Below are positions 45,580 to 55,430 of a DNA stretch of 64,000 bases, one piece after another. Both the position numbers and the translations under genes were made by a program. The notes beneath the pieces were generated by a model that was not told the DNA's origin, searched no databases, and was given only the letters and a program-made list of their open reading frames with translations. Positions within the stretch are counted from its first letter, which is position 1, and every line of letters starts with the position of its first letter. Source of the DNA: Chlorobium ferrooxidans DSM 13031 (GTDB lineage Bacteria > Bacteroidota > Chlorobiia > Chlorobiales > Chlorobiaceae); NCBI RefSeq assembly GCF_000168715.1, contig NZ_AASE01000006.1:1-64000 (forward strand), read 5' to 3'.

Positions 45580-48500
45580 ACACTACACCATCAAGCTGCT
45601 GACAGTTTTCACGGCATTCATTTTTGTTCTGTCGCTTGCCGCTCTGTTTGTTCTGAACAGCGGAGTAATTGACCTGCTGGTCAAAGAGCGGGCAACTGCT
45701 CTTTTTAACGAAAACTTTGTCGGTCGTCTTGAATTGGGCGAACTTCACCTGAAATTCCCCAACAGTGTCACCCTGATCAACCCCCGTATATACAGCCCCG
45801 GTGAAGCGGTTCCTGCGATTGAAGCGCGCAAAGTTTCAGCAAAAGTAAACTTCCTCACCTTCCTCCAGCCTGAAATCAGAAAACTCTATCTGCGACGGCT
45901 TGTTGCCGATTCGCTGAACGCGAGAGTTATCGAACAGGAAAACGGCAAACTCAATATTGAACAGCTCTTTGCTTTTCGCGATCCCAATATTAAGCAGACT
46001 CCACTGGATCATTTTTTCAGCAAAAAACTGCATCTGAAAAACAGCACGCTCACCTATACCGGAAAGAAGAGCAACCCGAACGCCCTTCGGCTCTCGGTGA
46101 ACCATATCAACCTGGAACTCTCATCGTTCACCATAAAGGACAAATTTCTGAAGGGAAAACTTGATACACTCCGACTCAGACTCACACTCCCCCGCGAAAA
46201 CATCACCCTGCACCATGCATCGGGAAGTTTTCTCTTTTCTGAAAACCGCGCAGAAATAATTGCACTGAAAGCCGAGGCAAATAAAAGCAAAGCTGAACTC
46301 TCGGCCACTTTTGACAATTTTACTATTTTCTCCTCCCTGATTCAAAAGCAGCTTTTACGCGCCGACTCATTTTTGAATATTCAGGAGCTCTCCCTCCACA
46401 GCAGTGATCTGAAACAGTTTTTTCCGGCACTTCTTCTTCCTGACGGATTGTACACCCTGAAGGGCAACGCAAAAGGGAAAAAAGATAATGTCAAAATCCT
46501 GGATGCAAACCTGACACACCTTAAAAACCGCATCATCGTTAAAGGAGAACTGCTCAACCTGCAAAACAGAAATGCCCTGGCTTACCAGCTTGAATGTGAC
46601 AGCTCAAGGGTTGAAGGTGCATTTATCGAGTCTCTACTGCATGAGAGTACCTACAGGGAGATCGCAAAAAAAACCGGTAACATTACCTTTCTCGGACGGG
46701 TAAAAGGTAATCTGAAAACGGTCAAGTCAGAACTGACCCTTCGAACTGCTCCAGGAGATCTCTCCCTGAATGCAGAGACATCAAAAGAGGGATCTGAACA
46801 GTTTTCCTCCAAAGGCACCATGGTGCTGAAAAACCTGAAACCTCAAAAACTGGTTGATGCGGGTGGAGAAAAAAGTCTGATCAACGCATCCGGCAGCTTT
46901 GAAGGCGTAATAGTCAACAAAAAGATCAACCGCCTGAAGCTTGACATGAAGCTGGCCGACTCCTACTGGCAAAATCAGCCGATCAAAGAGGGAAGTTTGC
47001 TGCTTGACTTCGCCAATGACATGATGGCAGCTACAGTCTCCCTCAAAAACAATCTCACAACATTCATCCTTGACGGGGGAGTCGACCTGAAAGATAAAGC
47101 AACCCGTTACCAGGCAGCCGGCAAGGCCACGGCTCTTGATCTATCAAAAATCCTCGGTTCAGAGCAGTATAAAACCGATCTGAACGGCACATTCAGCATG
47201 AATGGATCAGGTGTTGACGCGAAAGCCCTGAATGTTTTTGCCATGATAAAGTTCGCGCCCTCTCAAATCAACAATATCCGGCTGAAAGAGAATTCAAAGG
47301 CATCGGTCGAAATTGTACAGAAACCCGGCAGCTCCAGAACCACGATCAACAGTGATTTTTTTGACCTGCTTACCGAAGGAAATTTTTCATTTGACGAGCT
47401 GATTGCTCTTGGCAGGCTTGCAGGCTCCGGAATCGCAAGGGAGATCGCATCACAGAATATCTGGCAGTCAACCATGCCTGCCCCTGAAAACAGCGCGGGC
47501 AAACTGACAAAACCATTCACGGTCAACTACCTGGTAACAATCAAAGATCTCTCACCCTTTCAGCGACTCTTCCCTGTAGAGGCGCTCTCTGTGAAGGGAC
47601 GTGCTGAAGGGAGAGCCCTCTACAATAATGGTGAGTGCTCGATAGAGAGTGCAATCAGAGTCGAACAATTGAAGGCCAATAACAGTGTGCTCATAGAGAA
47701 GCTCGCTATGGCGGCCGGAGTGGAGTGTACTGCCAGCGGGACGAAAAAAGCATCGGTAAATGCAAAGGCAGCATCACTCTCCCTGGCCGGCAAAAAAACA
47801 GGTGCAGCCATCTTTACTGCGCTGTATACCCCTTCACGGCTGGAGACCACTCTCGACATCTCCACCCTTGAACCGAAGCAGAACTTTTCGGCAAAATTAT
47901 CAGCCGCAAAAAGCGGCAGCAGCTATGATTTGACCGTTAACCACCTCTCTCTGAAAGATGCTGAAGGTATCTGGCAGGCATCTGAAAAGTCACATATCAT
48001 GCTCGGCAGAACATCAGCACTCTTCAACCGTTTCAGTCTGATGAAAGGGGGTCAGCAGATTGTGCTTAATGGAGAGCTCAGCAATTCTCAGTCAGGTACC
48101 TTTCAATGTATACTCTACAAAGTTCAGCTCAGGGAGTTGAGACAGTTAGCCATCAATCCATCACTTGATCTGCTTGCAGGAACCATCAATGCCTCTCTGA
48201 CAGTCAGCGGTACACCCGGCGCGAAAACAACGGCACTCAAACTGAACGGAGAGGATATCCGCTATGATAAAATCCGGATAGGAACCGTGCAGGGCACAGC
48301 TCGGCACAGTTCCGGCCAGCTTCAGTTTGAGATGCATAACAGCTCACCGGGCGCACTGAACAGTGCAAAACCGATAGTGGTAATGAACACGTTCGAGGGA
48401 AGCGGAACCATTCCGCTGGAACTCAGTTACTACCCCCTGCACATCCGGACTGCACCGCAACAACCCATCAGAGTTTCATTCCGATCGGATAATCTTTCCG

Positions 48501-50101
48501 CGCAGTTGCTCAAATATATAGTTCCCATCGTTGATGATGCCGAAGGCATAATACCGACAACACTCAAAATTGAAGGGAGAACACCGACACCCGATATCTA
48601 TCTGACAAGCCGGCTGCTTGATACAAAAATCAGAATTGAACCCACCCAGGTTACCTATCTGCTCAATGGGGAGCTCTTTATAACCCCGAAAGCGATCGAA
48701 CTTCGCGATATCAAAATCCGCGACAATCTCAAGGGCACAGGGCATATCAACGGCGTGGTAAAACTTGACAAACTGGAACCGGGAGCACTTGCTCTTGAAT
48801 GCCGGATTGACAATCTGTTACTGTTCAACAAAAAAGACCGGAAGGATGAAACCTCTTTTGGAACCATAACCGGTTCTACAAACAATCTGCTGCTGCATGG
48901 CACATTCACCTCCCCGCTCGCCGAAGGAGAGTTGCGAATCAACGCTGCTGATTTCTCTCTCTATCGGGCTGGAGCCAATGAAAGCGCGAAGTATATTGGA
49001 GTCAACAAGTTCATTGAATTTGTTCCCCGCTATCCATCACAGAGTTCAGCTGAGATTGCCGGAAGTAACGCAGCCGTTCAACCCGCAGAGTTTTACTATT
49101 CACTGCTTGATATCCTCCAGATAAAAAACCTGAGGCTGACAAGTAATGTACCGATCAAGTGCAGTGTGATTTTTGACCGCCTCAGAGGCGAACAGATTGA
49201 AACAACGGTAAACAATCTCTCACTTGTCGTCAATAAAACCGATCAGCTCTACCGGCTGTTCGGTTCGGTGAATGTCATCGGAGGTAAATACAAATTCTCC
49301 AACTCAAATTTCGATCTGCAGGATGGCGGCAAGGTAACCTGGAACAACGCTGACATCCGGGGCGGCGTTATGGACAATCTGTATGGAGCCAAATACGTAA
49401 CTGCTGTAAACCAGCAGACCGGTGAACGGGATAATGTAAAACTGCTGCTTGCCATCACCGGTTCGCTCAATGAACCACAGGTGGAGATGGGCTATTACCT
49501 CAACGAGCAGTCTCAACCCTTCTCCTCCCGGAACACCATCGGCGGACAATCAAGCCAGATAGACCCGAACGCGCAGCTGAATGTTATCACCATGCTGCTT
49601 TCAAAACAGTGGTATATCAGGCCGGGCAGCAGCAACCAGAACACCGGCTTTGCATCAAACGTCGGAATATCGACCGGAACAGGTATGATTTCTTCACAGC
49701 TCTCAAGAGTCGTGCAGGATATTGCCGGAATCGAAAGCTTCAATGTCAATGTCGGCGTGGACAACCGCGGAGCCCTTAGCGGACTTGATCTTTACTTTGC
49801 ACTCAATGTCCCCGGTACCGGCGGGAAAGTCCGCTTTGTAGGCACAGGCAGCTCACCGAGCATGAAACAATCTGTTATGTCAGACTATTACGGTACTGCA
49901 CAGAAAATCGAATACCGTGTAACTCCGAAAATATACCTGGAGGCCTATCGCTCTTACGGACAGACCGGAAATGAAACATCGAGCATCAATCTGCAGAAAC
50001 CTTCGGAAACATGGGGAGCAAGCGTCTCCTTCAGGGAGCGGTTCAACTCATGGGATCAGTTCTGGAAACGAATTATCCCTTCATCCGGCAAAAAAAAATA
50101 A
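45566..50101 (+). CDS. tamB: TamB-like translocation/assembly protein (DUF490)
   Basis: The 1511-residue protein has one N-terminal helix (IKLLTVFTAFIFVLSLAAL), an AsmA/TamB-like beta-taco body of many repeats, and a DUF490 C-terminal domain with GGKYKFSNSNFDLQDGGKV and ITGSLNEPQVEMGYY. TamB-type proteins span the periplasm and are thought to carry phospholipids or assist outer-membrane assembly. No TamA or BamA-like gene adjoins. The start is uncertain: GTG 45566 overlaps hldE by 14 bases; a TTG at 45524 would overlap by 56. Confidence 0.88.
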   Translation: MERIKHYTIKLLTVFTAFIFVLSLAALFVLNSGVIDLLVKERATALFNENFVGRLELGELHLKFPNSVTLINPRIYSPGEAVPAIEARKVSAKVNFLTFLQPEIRKLYLRRLVADSLNARVIEQENGKLNIEQLFAFRDPNIKQTPLDHFFSKKLHLKNSTLTYTGKKSNPNALRLSVNHINLELSSFTIKDKFLKGKLDTLRLRLTLPRENITLHHASGSFLFSENRAEIIALKAEANKSKAELSATFDNFTIFSSLIQKQLLRADSFLNIQELSLHSSDLKQFFPALLLPDGLYTLKGNAKGKKDNVKILDANLTHLKNRIIVKGELLNLQNRNALAYQLECDSSRVEGAFIESLLHESTYREIAKKTGNITFLGRVKGNLKTVKSELTLRTAPGDLSLNAETSKEGSEQFSSKGTMVLKNLKPQKLVDAGGEKSLINASGSFEGVIVNKKINRLKLDMKLADSYWQNQPIKEGSLLLDFANDMMAATVSLKNNLTTFILDGGVDLKDKATRYQAAGKATALDLSKILGSEQYKTDLNGTFSMNGSGVDAKALNVFAMIKFAPSQINNIRLKENSKASVEIVQKPGSSRTTINSDFFDLLTEGNFSFDELIALGRLAGSGIAREIASQNIWQSTMPAPENSAGKLTKPFTVNYLVTIKDLSPFQRLFPVEALSVKGRAEGRALYNNGECSIESAIRVEQLKANNSVLIEKLAMAAGVECTASGTKKASVNAKAASLSLAGKKTGAAIFTALYTPSRLETTLDISTLEPKQNFSAKLSAAKSGSSYDLTVNHLSLKDAEGIWQASEKSHIMLGRTSALFNRFSLMKGGQQIVLNGELSNSQSGTFQCILYKVQLRELRQLAINPSLDLLAGTINASLTVSGTPGAKTTALKLNGEDIRYDKIRIGTVQGTARHSSGQLQFEMHNSSPGALNSAKPIVVMNTFEGSGTIPLELSYYPLHIRTAPQQPIRVSFRSDNLSAQLLKYIVPIVDDAEGIIPTTLKIEGRTPTPDIYLTSRLLDTKIRIEPTQVTYLLNGELFITPKAIELRDIKIRDNLKGTGHINGVVKLDKLEPGALALECRIDNLLLFNKKDRKDETSFGTITGSTNNLLLHGTFTSPLAEGELRINAADFSLYRAGANESAKYIGVNKFIEFVPRYPSQSSAEIAGSNAAVQPAEFYYSLLDILQIKNLRLTSNVPIKCSVIFDRLRGEQIETTVNNLSLVVNKTDQLYRLFGSVNVIGGKYKFSNSNFDLQDGGKVTWNNADIRGGVMDNLYGAKYVTAVNQQTGERDNVKLLLAITGSLNEPQVEMGYYLNEQSQPFSSRNTIGGQSSQIDPNAQLNVITMLLSKQWYIRPGSSNQNTGFASNVGISTGTGMISSQLSRVVQDIAGIESFNVNVGVDNRGALSGLDLYFALNVPGTGGKVRFVGTGSSPSMKQSVMSDYYGTAQKIEYRVTPKIYLEAYRSYGQTGNETSSINLQKPSETWGASVSFRERFNSWDQFWKRIIPSSGKKK

Positions 50102-50165
50102 ATCCTGCTGTTTTTGTAAATTGACAGGTTAACCATTCTGAAATAAACCCACAGGAAATAAGCTC

Positions 50166-51413
50166 TTGAGAGGCAAAAACATCATCATCGGCATCTGCGG
50201 CGGCATTGCCGCCTACAAAACGCCGCAACTGGTAAGAGTGTTGAAAAAAGCAGGGGCAAATGTCAGGGTTGCCCTTACCGACGGCGGCGCCCGTTTTGTC
50301 AGTGAACTTGCGCTTGCAACCGTTTCCCAGGAGGCTGTCTACCGGAATATATTCCCTCCTGCTGACACACCGGAAACCGATTACACTCACCATATCTCGC
50401 TTGGCGAGTGGGCCGACGCGCTGGTCATTGCCCCGGCAACAGCCAATACTCTTGCACGGCTGGCGGCAGGCCTTTGCGACGATATGCTCACAGCCTGCTT
50501 TCTCACTCTGCGGCCAGGCAAACCGGTACTTATTTTTCCTGCCATGGATGGCCAGATGTTTCTCTCTGCATCAGTGCAGCGAAATATCGCACTCCTTGAA
50601 AAACAGGGCTGCCTGGTCTTCAAACCTGAAAGCGGAGAGCTCGCTTCAGGACAATCCGGAACCGGCCGGATGCCTGAGCCCGAAACCATCCACACCCATC
50701 TTGAAGAGGCCCTGCACTCAACACAGCAAGAGTCCCCCCTGCAGGGCAGATCCATTGTTGTGACAGCCGGACCGACAAGAGAGAAGATTGATGGCGTGCG
50801 CTACATCTCCAACTACTCTTCGGGCAAGATGGGATTCGCCATAGCCGGTGCTGCAGCAAAACGCGGAGCACTGGTGACCCTCATTACAGGCCCGGTTCAT
50901 CTTGAAACTCCTCCGGGAGTGAAACGCATCGATGTTGAAAGTGCTTTGGAGATGCATGCTGCCGCCCGAACATTTTTCCAAAGCTGCCATATCTTTATCG
51001 GCGCGGCGGCTGTAGCAGATTATCGACCGGCCGCACCATATGAAAGAAAAATGAAAAAAGAGGCCGAAGAGATCGAGATTACGCTTGTAAAAAACCCGGA
51101 TATCCTTGCAGAGTTCAGCCTGCAGAAAAGCACCAAACAACTTGCCATAGGATTTGCACTCGAAATGCAGTCAGATATTGATAATGCACGCAAGAAACTG
51201 GAATCAAAGCAGCTTGACCTGATAGCATTCAACTTTTTTGATCGCAAAACTTCCGGTTTTGAAGTTGATACCAATATTCTGACCCTGATAGAGCGTAGCG
51301 GCAAAACAACCGAGCTGCCTCAACTGACAAAACATGACGCGGCAGAGCGGTTGCTTGAGGTCATAGAAAAACAGTACGGGAGTAAGTCTCCTCTCCATAA
51401 AAACAGCCGATAA
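50166..51413 (+). CDS. coaBC: Phosphopantothenoylcysteine decarboxylase / phosphopantothenate-cysteine ligase, with unusual CoaC residues
   Basis: The 415-residue protein has an N-terminal flavoprotein decarboxylase (CoaC, about 1-185) and a C-terminal CTP-dependent ligase (CoaB), with TAGPTREKIDGVRYISN, AAAVADYRPAAPYERKMKK and FNFFDRKTSGFEVDTN. The CoaC His is kept (HISLGEWAD, H76). However, the canonical PxMNxxMW motif reads PAMDGQMF (D128 for Asn), and the flap Cys position reads ELASGQSGTGRM (S161 for Cys). The start is TTG 50166 with AGGAAA upstream. Four bases separate it from the glycosylase gene. It follows panD-dependent beta-alanine in the CoA route. Confidence 0.93.
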   Translation: MRGKNIIIGICGGIAAYKTPQLVRVLKKAGANVRVALTDGGARFVSELALATVSQEAVYRNIFPPADTPETDYTHHISLGEWADALVIAPATANTLARLAAGLCDDMLTACFLTLRPGKPVLIFPAMDGQMFLSASVQRNIALLEKQGCLVFKPESGELASGQSGTGRMPEPETIHTHLEEALHSTQQESPLQGRSIVVTAGPTREKIDGVRYISNYSSGKMGFAIAGAAAKRGALVTLITGPVHLETPPGVKRIDVESALEMHAAARTFFQSCHIFIGAAAVADYRPAAPYERKMKKEAEEIEITLVKNPDILAEFSLQKSTKQLAIGFALEMQSDIDNARKKLESKQLDLIAFNFFDRKTSGFEVDTNILTLIERSGKTTELPQLTKHDAAERLLEVIEKQYGSKSPLHKNSR

Positions 51414-51417
51414 TTGC

Positions 51418-52074
51418 ATGGAAGGCCTGTTATTTGATCCTGTAGTGAGCACGCCGTCCGGCAGTGAACACCCTTCCGCTTCGGCAGCTGAACAGCTTGC
51501 GGAGCTGCAAAAAGCTGCAATGGCGTGCCGAAAGTGCCGGCTCGCCGAAACAAGGCGGAATGTTGTCGTTGGCGAAGGGAGCCCTCTTGCAGAAATTGTT
51601 GTCATCGGCGAAGCCCCCGGAGCAGAAGAGGATGCGTCGGGACGGCCTTTTGTCGGAAGATCCGGCCAGCTCCTCACAAAAATTCTGCAGGCGGTTCATT
51701 TTGAACGTGAAAAGGTCTATATCTGCAACATTCTGAAGTGCCGGCCGCCGGGAAACCGCAACCCGCTTGAGGATGAAATCGGATTCTGCCGGCCATGGCT
51801 GCAACAGCAGTTGCAGATTTTAAAGCCTAAAATAATTCTTATTCTTGGAAAGGTTGCCGCAAATACCATTCTTGAAAATAAGCTCTCCATGGGAATGATG
51901 AGGGGAAAGCTGATCGAATGGAAAGGGTTTGACTGTTTTGTGACCTATCACCCGGCCGCACTGCTGCGTAACCCCAACTGGAAAAGAGCCTGCTGGGAGG
52001 ATGTGCAGATGATGGAGCACCATTACAAAAAAACGGGCGGAAAAGAAACGCTTCACGACAAGGATATTGCATGA
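51418..52074 (+). CDS. Uracil-DNA glycosylase, family 4 (Fe-S type)
   Basis: The 218-residue protein has the family 4 motif GEAPGAEED (64-72), the HPAALLRNP motif near the C-terminus, and four Cys for a [4Fe-4S] cluster: C37, C40, C108 and C124. It removes uracil from DNA formed by cytosine deamination. The N-terminal 30 residues are a less conserved extension. It overlaps dnaB by four bases (ATGA), so repair and replication genes are translationally coupled here. Confidence 0.93.
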   Translation: MEGLLFDPVVSTPSGSEHPSASAAEQLAELQKAAMACRKCRLAETRRNVVVGEGSPLAEIVVIGEAPGAEEDASGRPFVGRSGQLLTKILQAVHFEREKVYICNILKCRPPGNRNPLEDEIGFCRPWLQQQLQILKPKIILILGKVAANTILENKLSMGMMRGKLIEWKGFDCFVTYHPAALLRNPNWKRACWEDVQMMEHHYKKTGGKETLHDKDIA

Positions 52075-53597
52075 TGATCAAGAAAGCAGCGGTTGCCATA
52101 GATTTTGACAAGGATATTGATTTCAGTCAGGAGAGCCGCGTTCCTCCCTATTCTACTGAAATCGAGCAGGAGGTCCTTGCCTGCATTCTGCTCGAAGATG
52201 ACCCTATTGAACAGGTCATCCAGATATTCGGTGATAATGGTGAAGAGGTTTTTTATGAAAAACGTCATCAGATCATCTTCAGGGCGATGATGCAGCTCTA
52301 CCATAAACGGCAGGCTATTGACATTATCACCGTCAGTGAAGAGCTGCTGAAAATGAACGAACTGGAGCCTGTCGGAGGACGGCACTATCTGGCGGAACTC
52401 TCCGGCAAAGTTATCAGCGCCGCCAATATCGAGTACTATGCCCGCCTGGCAAAGGAGAAGTACCTCTACCGGAGAATGATCTCCATATCAGCCAAGATAT
52501 CCGGGGCTGCCTACAGCTCATCAATGGATATTTTTGATCTGGTTGAACATGCTTCCCAGCAGTTTTTCAATATCTCCCAGGCGGGAATAAAAAAGAAGGC
52601 CTCACTGATAAAAGAGCTGGTAAAAAACGGCATACGGATGCTTGAAACCCTCAGGGCATCACAATCCTCCGTCACCGGCATCGGATCGGGATTCTCTGAA
52701 CTGGATCAGATGACTGCCGGATTCCAGGGCTCCGACATGATTATCATTGCAGCAAGGCCTTCGGCCGGTAAAACCGCGTTTGCGCTTGCCCTTGCCCGAA
52801 ATGCAGCGGTCGATTTTGATACACCGGTTCTTTTTTTCAGCCTTGAAATGGCTGAGGTTCAGCTTGCCGTAAGGCTCATGTGCGCCGAAGCCTATGTTGA
52901 GTCCCAGCTTGTCAGAACAGGGCGTATAACGCCGGAAATGATGGGCAGGATCATCAACAGCATGGACAAGCTCAACGAAGCGAAACTCTTTATTGACGAT
53001 ACACCGGGTATCTCGATTATGGAGCTTGCCGCCAAAACCCGCCGTATGAAGCAGGAGCACAATATCGGTATGCTTGTGGTCGATTACCTTCAGCTGGTCA
53101 CTCCCGTACGTGACGGGAAAACAAACCGTGAACAGGAGATTGCGCAGATTTCAAGATCGCTGAAAGCACTGGCAAAGGAGCTGAACATTCCCGTCATTGC
53201 GCTTGCCCAGCTTAACCGCTCGGTTGAACAGCGCTCGGGCGACCGCAGGCCCCAGCTCAGCGATCTCAGGGAGTCCGGCTCTATCGAACAGGATGCCGAC
53301 GTCGTCATGTTCCTCTCCCGGCCGGAAATGTACGGTAAAACAACCTTCGAGGACGGCTCATCAACCAAGGATGTTGTAGAAATTGTTATAGGCAAGCAGA
53401 GAAACGGCCCGATTGGCGACATCCGTCTGCTCTTCCTGAAAAACTACGGGCGGTTTCAGTCAACGGCAAATACCTATATCACTGCCGGCGAAGCTGCTGA
53501 TACATCCCATGAGCCTGAACGCTACACGCCCTCACTGCCGGAATCCGGTAAATCCAATGCCGGAGTATTCATAAATCAGGATGAAGCACCCTTTTAA
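52071..53597 (+). CDS. dnaB: Replicative DNA helicase DnaB
   Basis: The 508-residue helicase has an N-terminal collar domain (PPYSTEIEQEVLACILLE), then a RecA-like motor with Walker A ARPSAGKTAFAL, FFSLEMAEVQLAVRLMCAEA, LVVDYLQLV and LSDLRESGSIEQDADVV. It unwinds DNA at the fork. The C-terminal tail after about residue 470 is polar. No intein interrupts the motif regions. It begins within the glycosylase stop and ends 9 bp before ptsI. Confidence 0.96.
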   Translation: MMIKKAAVAIDFDKDIDFSQESRVPPYSTEIEQEVLACILLEDDPIEQVIQIFGDNGEEVFYEKRHQIIFRAMMQLYHKRQAIDIITVSEELLKMNELEPVGGRHYLAELSGKVISAANIEYYARLAKEKYLYRRMISISAKISGAAYSSSMDIFDLVEHASQQFFNISQAGIKKKASLIKELVKNGIRMLETLRASQSSVTGIGSGFSELDQMTAGFQGSDMIIIAARPSAGKTAFALALARNAAVDFDTPVLFFSLEMAEVQLAVRLMCAEAYVESQLVRTGRITPEMMGRIINSMDKLNEAKLFIDDTPGISIMELAAKTRRMKQEHNIGMLVVDYLQLVTPVRDGKTNREQEIAQISRSLKALAKELNIPVIALAQLNRSVEQRSGDRRPQLSDLRESGSIEQDADVVMFLSRPEMYGKTTFEDGSSTKDVVEIVIGKQRNGPIGDIRLLFLKNYGRFQSTANTYITAGEAADTSHEPERYTPSLPESGKSNAGVFINQDEAPF

Positions 53598-53606
53598 CCC
53601 TCACCT

Positions 53607-55412
53607 ATGTCAGACAATACTCACTCCCCGGACTCCGGAAAAACAGATGGAGCACCGGAACCGGCGATCAAAAACAGCGACACAACGGGGCAGGAAAGGG
53701 AGCTGTCCTATGCAGGGATCGGTGCATCCAAAGGGATAGCAATCGGAACTTGCTACAGTTTTGTCAAGGAGACCGATCATCATGAGATCCAGGAACTGAA
53801 ACACGGGGATATCAATGACGAGATTGAACGTTTTCTTGCTGCACTGAACCGTTCCGAGAAAGAACTGAAAAAAATTGAGCGGGTAACAACAAGAAAACTC
53901 GGTAAAGGATACTCCAATCTTTTTCAGGCCCAGATCATGATCCTGCATGATCCGGTACTTATTGATACCATCTCATCGCGAATTCTCTCCGAGAGAAAAC
54001 CGGCACATATGGTCATAGAGGAGGAGTTCAACCTCTATCTTGAAAAATTCAAAACTTCCGAAGAACAGATATTCCGGGAGCGGGCTGACGATCTCCTCGA
54101 TATAAAGGACCGGATCATCAGAAACCTTCATGTACGAAAACTGCACTCATGGATTCCTGAAGGTGTCATTGTCGCATCCTATCATCTCTCTCCTGCCGAT
54201 GTCATCCTGCTCAGCCGAAGCAATGTAAAGGGATTTTTAACCGATTCAGGCGGAACCACCTCCCATATCTCCCTGATATGCAAGTCACTCAATATTCCGA
54301 TGGTCGTAGGACTCGGAAACCTCTCACACAAGGTGACAACCGGCATGCCTGTGATCCTTGATGGAACAACAGGAGTCGTAATCACCAATCCCGGTCAGGA
54401 GCGAATTGATTGGTATGAAAGGAAAAAAGAGGAGGAGAAAGAGCATGAAGAGAGTGCATCACTGACAGCTACGCTGCCGGCAACAACGAAATGCGGTGTC
54501 AGAATCACCTTTTTCGCCAATATCGATTTCAAGGAGGAGCTCCAGAACCTGACGGCTTCGGGTGGGGAAGGTGTAGGGCTTTTCAGAAGCGAGAACCTCT
54601 TTACTGACGGAACCAAAGTGCCAAAGGAGTCCGAACAGTACTCCTATTACATCGATATGGCTGAAACGATAGCTCCCATGCCACTTGATATTCGGCTCTT
54701 TGACATCGGAGGCGACAAACTGATCTACTCTCCCGTCAGGGAACCCAATCCTAACCTTGGATGGAGGGGCATCAGAATACTGATTGATATGCCTGAAATA
54801 CTTGATGACCAGATACGGGCAGTAATCAGGGCTAATGTCCACGGCAACATTGATATTTTAATCCCCATGATCATCTCTCTTGAAGAGATTCACCATGTCC
54901 GGAAGGTTATCGACCGCCACATTGAGGAGCTATCCAGAGAGATGGAGCAACAGATTGACAGGCCGGGAATCGGGGCAATGATTGAGGTCCCGGCAGCGGT
55001 GGAGATCATTGATGAAATCACCAGACATGTAGATTTCATCAGCATCGGGACCAATGACCTTACCCAATACACCCTCGCTGTGGACAGGAACAACGTGGTT
55101 GTGCAGGACCTCTTTGAAAAATTCCATCCGGCAATTATACGCCAGCTGCACCGGGTTATTGCTTCCGCCAACAGAAACCACTGCAGGGCGATGATATGTG
55201 GTGACATGGGTTCAGACCCGCTTGCCCTGCCGTTCCTGATTGGATGCGGGCTCAGAAGATTCAGTGTTGTAGCCTCGGATATACCGAACCTTAAATCACT
55301 GGTATCACACTACACCATTGCCGAAACCGAAGAACTTGCCGGGGAGTGCCTGACACTCAACAGCACCCAAGCCATCAAAGCCCGCCTGGAAACCTTCCAG
55401 GCGGCTCATTGA
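53607..55412 (+). CDS. ptsI: Phosphoenolpyruvate-protein phosphotransferase (enzyme I)
   Basis: The 601-residue enzyme has a polar 32-residue N-terminal tail, then PEP-utilising N domain (from LSYAGIGASKGIAIG), the phospho-His loop DSGGTTSHISLICKS (H220), the TIM-barrel PEP-binding domain with LFRSENLF, LDIRLFDIGGDK, GIGAMIEVPAAV and SIGTNDLTQYTLAVDR, and the active-site ICGDMGSD. It moves phosphate from PEP to HPr. No HPr or sugar EII is in the window, only ptsN at 29712. It is the last gene of coaBC-udg-dnaB-ptsI. Confidence 0.95.
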   Translation: MSDNTHSPDSGKTDGAPEPAIKNSDTTGQERELSYAGIGASKGIAIGTCYSFVKETDHHEIQELKHGDINDEIERFLAALNRSEKELKKIERVTTRKLGKGYSNLFQAQIMILHDPVLIDTISSRILSERKPAHMVIEEEFNLYLEKFKTSEEQIFRERADDLLDIKDRIIRNLHVRKLHSWIPEGVIVASYHLSPADVILLSRSNVKGFLTDSGGTTSHISLICKSLNIPMVVGLGNLSHKVTTGMPVILDGTTGVVITNPGQERIDWYERKKEEEKEHEESASLTATLPATTKCGVRITFFANIDFKEELQNLTASGGEGVGLFRSENLFTDGTKVPKESEQYSYYIDMAETIAPMPLDIRLFDIGGDKLIYSPVREPNPNLGWRGIRILIDMPEILDDQIRAVIRANVHGNIDILIPMIISLEEIHHVRKVIDRHIEELSREMEQQIDRPGIGAMIEVPAAVEIIDEITRHVDFISIGTNDLTQYTLAVDRNNVVVQDLFEKFHPAIIRQLHRVIASANRNHCRAMICGDMGSDPLALPFLIGCGLRRFSVVASDIPNLKSLVSHYTIAETEELAGECLTLNSTQAIKARLETFQAAH

Positions 55413-55430
55413 TCCAAATCCGGGGGGTGA

